This document shows positions 34,943 to 36,337 of a DNA stretch of 36,337 bases, in pieces (the first letter of the stretch is position 1; every line of letters begins with the position of its first letter). The notes beneath the pieces were generated by a model. The model did no database searches, was not told the DNA's origin, and saw only the letters and a list, made by a program, of their open reading frames with translations. The stretch comes from Gammaproteobacteria bacterium (GTDB taxonomy: Bacteria; Pseudomonadota; Gammaproteobacteria; Pseudomonadales; Azotimanducaceae). Location of the stretch: assembly GCA_028821125.1 (NCBI GenBank), contig JAPPHD010000123.1:1-36337 (forward strand), written 5' to 3'. The position numbers and the translations under genes were made by a program.

Positions 34943-35356
34943 GTGAAAGACGGGGACGGCGGATTGCCCGAAGCGATGCTCAAGGCACTGGCGGCGGACT
35001 TACCGATATTCGAACAGCACGGCATGTCGCTGACGAGCGCGGGCGATGGGCGGGCGGTGATTCGCGCCGTGGCCGAGAAGGGCATGGTGAACGCCCAGGG
35101 CATGGTGCACGGCGGGCTGGCCTATGTCATGGCGGATACCGCCAGCGCCTATGCGCTGCGGTCCATCGGTCCTCCGGGCGTCACCCAGAACGCCAGCATC
35201 ACCTACCTGAAGGGTGCGAAGCCGGGCATGGAACTCGAAGCCGAAGCCCAAGTGGTAACGGCAGGCGCCCGCATGGTCAGCCTGCGCGCCGAGGTTCGCA
35301 GCGGCGAGTCGCTCATTGCGCACGGCATGTTCAACTTCGCCCGCTTGTCCCGTTGA
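34943..35356 (+). CDS. Hotdog-fold thioesterase (PaaI-like)
   Basis: Small acyl-CoA thioesterase of 137 residues. The helix of the hotdog fold contains GMVHGGLAYVMADTASAYA, where HGG and the downstream Asp are the signature of the PaaI/YbgC-like class with an Asp nucleophile or base. NASITYLKGAKPGMELEAEAQVV and SLRAEVRSGESLIAHGMFNFARL complete the sheet. Members hydrolyse CoA esters of aromatic or fatty acids. The GTG start at 34943 has a GGAGG site about 8 bases upstream. The gene is 42 bases from the next gene on the same strand and divergent from the dehydrogenase. Association with the distant paa operon is not shown. Confidence 0.88.
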   Translation: MKDGDGGLPEAMLKALAADLPIFEQHGMSLTSAGDGRAVIRAVAEKGMVNAQGMVHGGLAYVMADTASAYALRSIGPPGVTQNASITYLKGAKPGMELEAEAQVVTAGARMVSLRAEVRSGESLIAHGMFNFARLSR

Positions 35357-35398
35357 GCCGCCGGCGAAGTACGCGGCTGCAGCGAAAGGAGCGGTTCA

Positions 35399-36157
35399 AT
35401 GAGCCTTGAATGGCCGACCCTGAACGAACTGACGCTGGTCTGGGCATTGATCGCCCTGCCGGTACTGGTGGTGGGCCTCAAGGGATGGGACCCGGCCGGC
35501 CGCTGGGGCGGCAAGGGCCTGGGCTGGCAGATGGACAGCCGCCGGGCATGGTTCGTCATGGAAGTGCCGGCCTTCCTCACCATGCCCGCAATCTACCTGC
35601 TGAGCGGCAACTTTCACCTGGTCGGCAACATCGTACTGGTGCTGTGGCTGGCTCACTACGTGCACCGTACGTTCGTGTGGCCGTGGCTCGTTCCGAAACG
35701 GGACGGCACCGTCTCCCTGGCCATGTGCAGCGCGGCGGTCGGCTTCAACCTGATCAACGGCGCCCTTTTGGGCTGGTTCATCGCCTATGCCGCCGACTAC
35801 CCCGAGCAGTGGCTGACGGACCCTCGGTTCATCGTGGGAGTCGTCGTGATGCTGGCCGGCGCCGGGCTCAACGTCTGGGCCGACTATCGGCTGCTGCACC
35901 TGCGCAACCGCAGCCACGCACAGCGGGTACTGCCGCGGGGCGGTGCATTCGAATACGTCTGCTGTCCCAACCTGGCCGGAGAGATCATCGAGTGGCTGGG
36001 CTTCGCGATGTTGATCTGGTCGTTGCCCGGCTCGATTCTCTTCATCTGGTCGGTTGCCAACCTGGTTCCCCGGGCTGTCTGGCGCCGCAACTGGTATCGG
36101 GAAAACTTCAACGACTTTCCCGCGAATCGGCGCGCGCTGGTTCCCGGGGTGCTTTAG
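35399..36157 (+). CDS. Steroid 5-alpha-reductase-like membrane protein (3-oxo-5-alpha-steroid 4-dehydrogenase family)
   Basis: A 252-residue integral membrane protein with about six hydrophobic segments. Its C-terminal half matches the steroid 5-alpha-reductase pattern known from animal SRD5A enzymes: AHYVHRTFVWPWL, VWADYRLLHLRNRS, LPRGGAFEYVCCPNLAGEIIEWLGFAML and WYRENFNDFPANRRALVPGVL. Such enzymes reduce the C4-C5 double bond of 3-oxo-4-ene steroids, or of related polyprenyl or enoyl substrates, with NADPH. Bacterial homologues exist, and the substrate here is unknown. AAAGGAG lies about 7 bases before the ATG. It follows the thioesterase gene as the second gene of a likely operon and ends directly at the repeat near the window end. 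Confidence 0.82.
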   Translation: MSLEWPTLNELTLVWALIALPVLVVGLKGWDPAGRWGGKGLGWQMDSRRAWFVMEVPAFLTMPAIYLLSGNFHLVGNIVLVLWLAHYVHRTFVWPWLVPKRDGTVSLAMCSAAVGFNLINGALLGWFIAYAADYPEQWLTDPRFIVGVVVMLAGAGLNVWADYRLLHLRNRSHAQRVLPRGGAFEYVCCPNLAGEIIEWLGFAMLIWSLPGSILFIWSVANLVPRAVWRRNWYRENFNDFPANRRALVPGVL

Positions 36158-36162
36158 CCGGC

Positions 36163-36337
36163 TTGCATGGAACAAATTTTCAACTCCTTGTTTTTATTGG
36201 GTATATTAAATTGTATCGGAACGCGAAACAGCTCCTTCGATCCGGCTCCGAGAGCAGGTATACGGTACGGGTATCCGGCACGCCAAGCGGACGCGTTTTC
36301 GTGGAATTCGAGGGCGCAGGGGTGCTTTAAAGGTGCC
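36163..36337 (+). repeat. Copy of the hairpin repeat, cut by the window end
   Basis: It has the AT-rich leader (36163-36230) and then 36248-36337, which equals 4732-4821 except for one base (A at 36262 instead of G). The left arm of the hairpin is 36251-36281; the right arm begins at 36333 and is cut after five bases by the window end. The leader begins five bases after the stop codon of the steroid-reductase-like gene. Confidence 0.85.

Noticed and set aside
35410-36330. 306-codon plus-strand open frame overlapping the steroid-reductase-like gene and running into the end repeat
   Set aside because: Frame shadow; the reading through the repeat is not conserved as protein between the two repeat copies, which lie in different contexts.

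Overview
The window looks like a chromosomal segment of an uncultured, high-GC Pseudomonadota, probably a gammaproteobacterium. The support is a phenylacetyl-CoA epoxidase operon with PaaX, a large TonB-dependent receptor, gammaproteobacterial-type NadK, CysE, TrxB, YghU and AzoR proteins, and catabolic acyl-CoA enzymes. No rRNA, tRNA, CRISPR array, complete IS element or phage gene was recognised. The window starts and ends inside members of one repeat family, which suggests a contig broken at repeats.

Layout. 66-4601: nadK, cysE, a DsbA/FrnE-like oxidoreductase, a small four-helix membrane protein and a gabD-type aldehyde dehydrogenase. 4602-4937 holds the complete hairpin repeat. 4938-10005: a zinc-independent MDR oxidoreductase, then the minus-strand operon paaA-paaB-paaC-paaE-paaX. 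This operon has overlapping start/stop codons, no paaD, and a candidate long-spaced operator in front of it. 10201-13273: selO, a small TPR-like protein and trxB. 13277-17462: hpaH with an SDR, a D-2-hydroxyacid dehydrogenase, a VOC protein and an aldo/keto reductase. 17683-26078: a TonB-dependent receptor, a repeat-built coiled-coil protein, azoR, a type-B carboxylesterase and a very large beta-propeller/di-haem cytochrome fusion. 26376-31833: an FAD/NAD(P)-binding protein, an acyl-CoA synthetase, a 177-bp inverted-repeat element, an SDR lacking the usual active-site residues and yghU. 31921-36157: an enoyl-CoA hydratase-like protein, a higBA toxin-antitoxin pair, an acyl-CoA dehydrogenase, a hotdog thioesterase and a steroid 5-alpha-reductase-like membrane protein.

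Function. The common theme is catabolism of aromatic and lipid-like carbon through CoA thioesters (epoxidase, HpaH, CoA ligase, dehydrogenase, hydratase, thioesterase, steroid-reductase homologue). It is joined by thiol/redox housekeeping (TrxB, SelO, FrnE-like, YghU, AzoR) and outer-membrane uptake. The most distinctive non-gene content is two families of palindromic intergenic elements. The 4651-4851 family recurs at both window ends. The 29888-30064 family has a shortened relative at 26132-26210. No single undescribed multi-gene system stands out. The best candidates for new biology are these elements, the paaD-less paa operon with its putative operator, the propeller/cytochrome fusion, the 11/7-residue coiled-coil protein and the bacterial SRD5A homologue.
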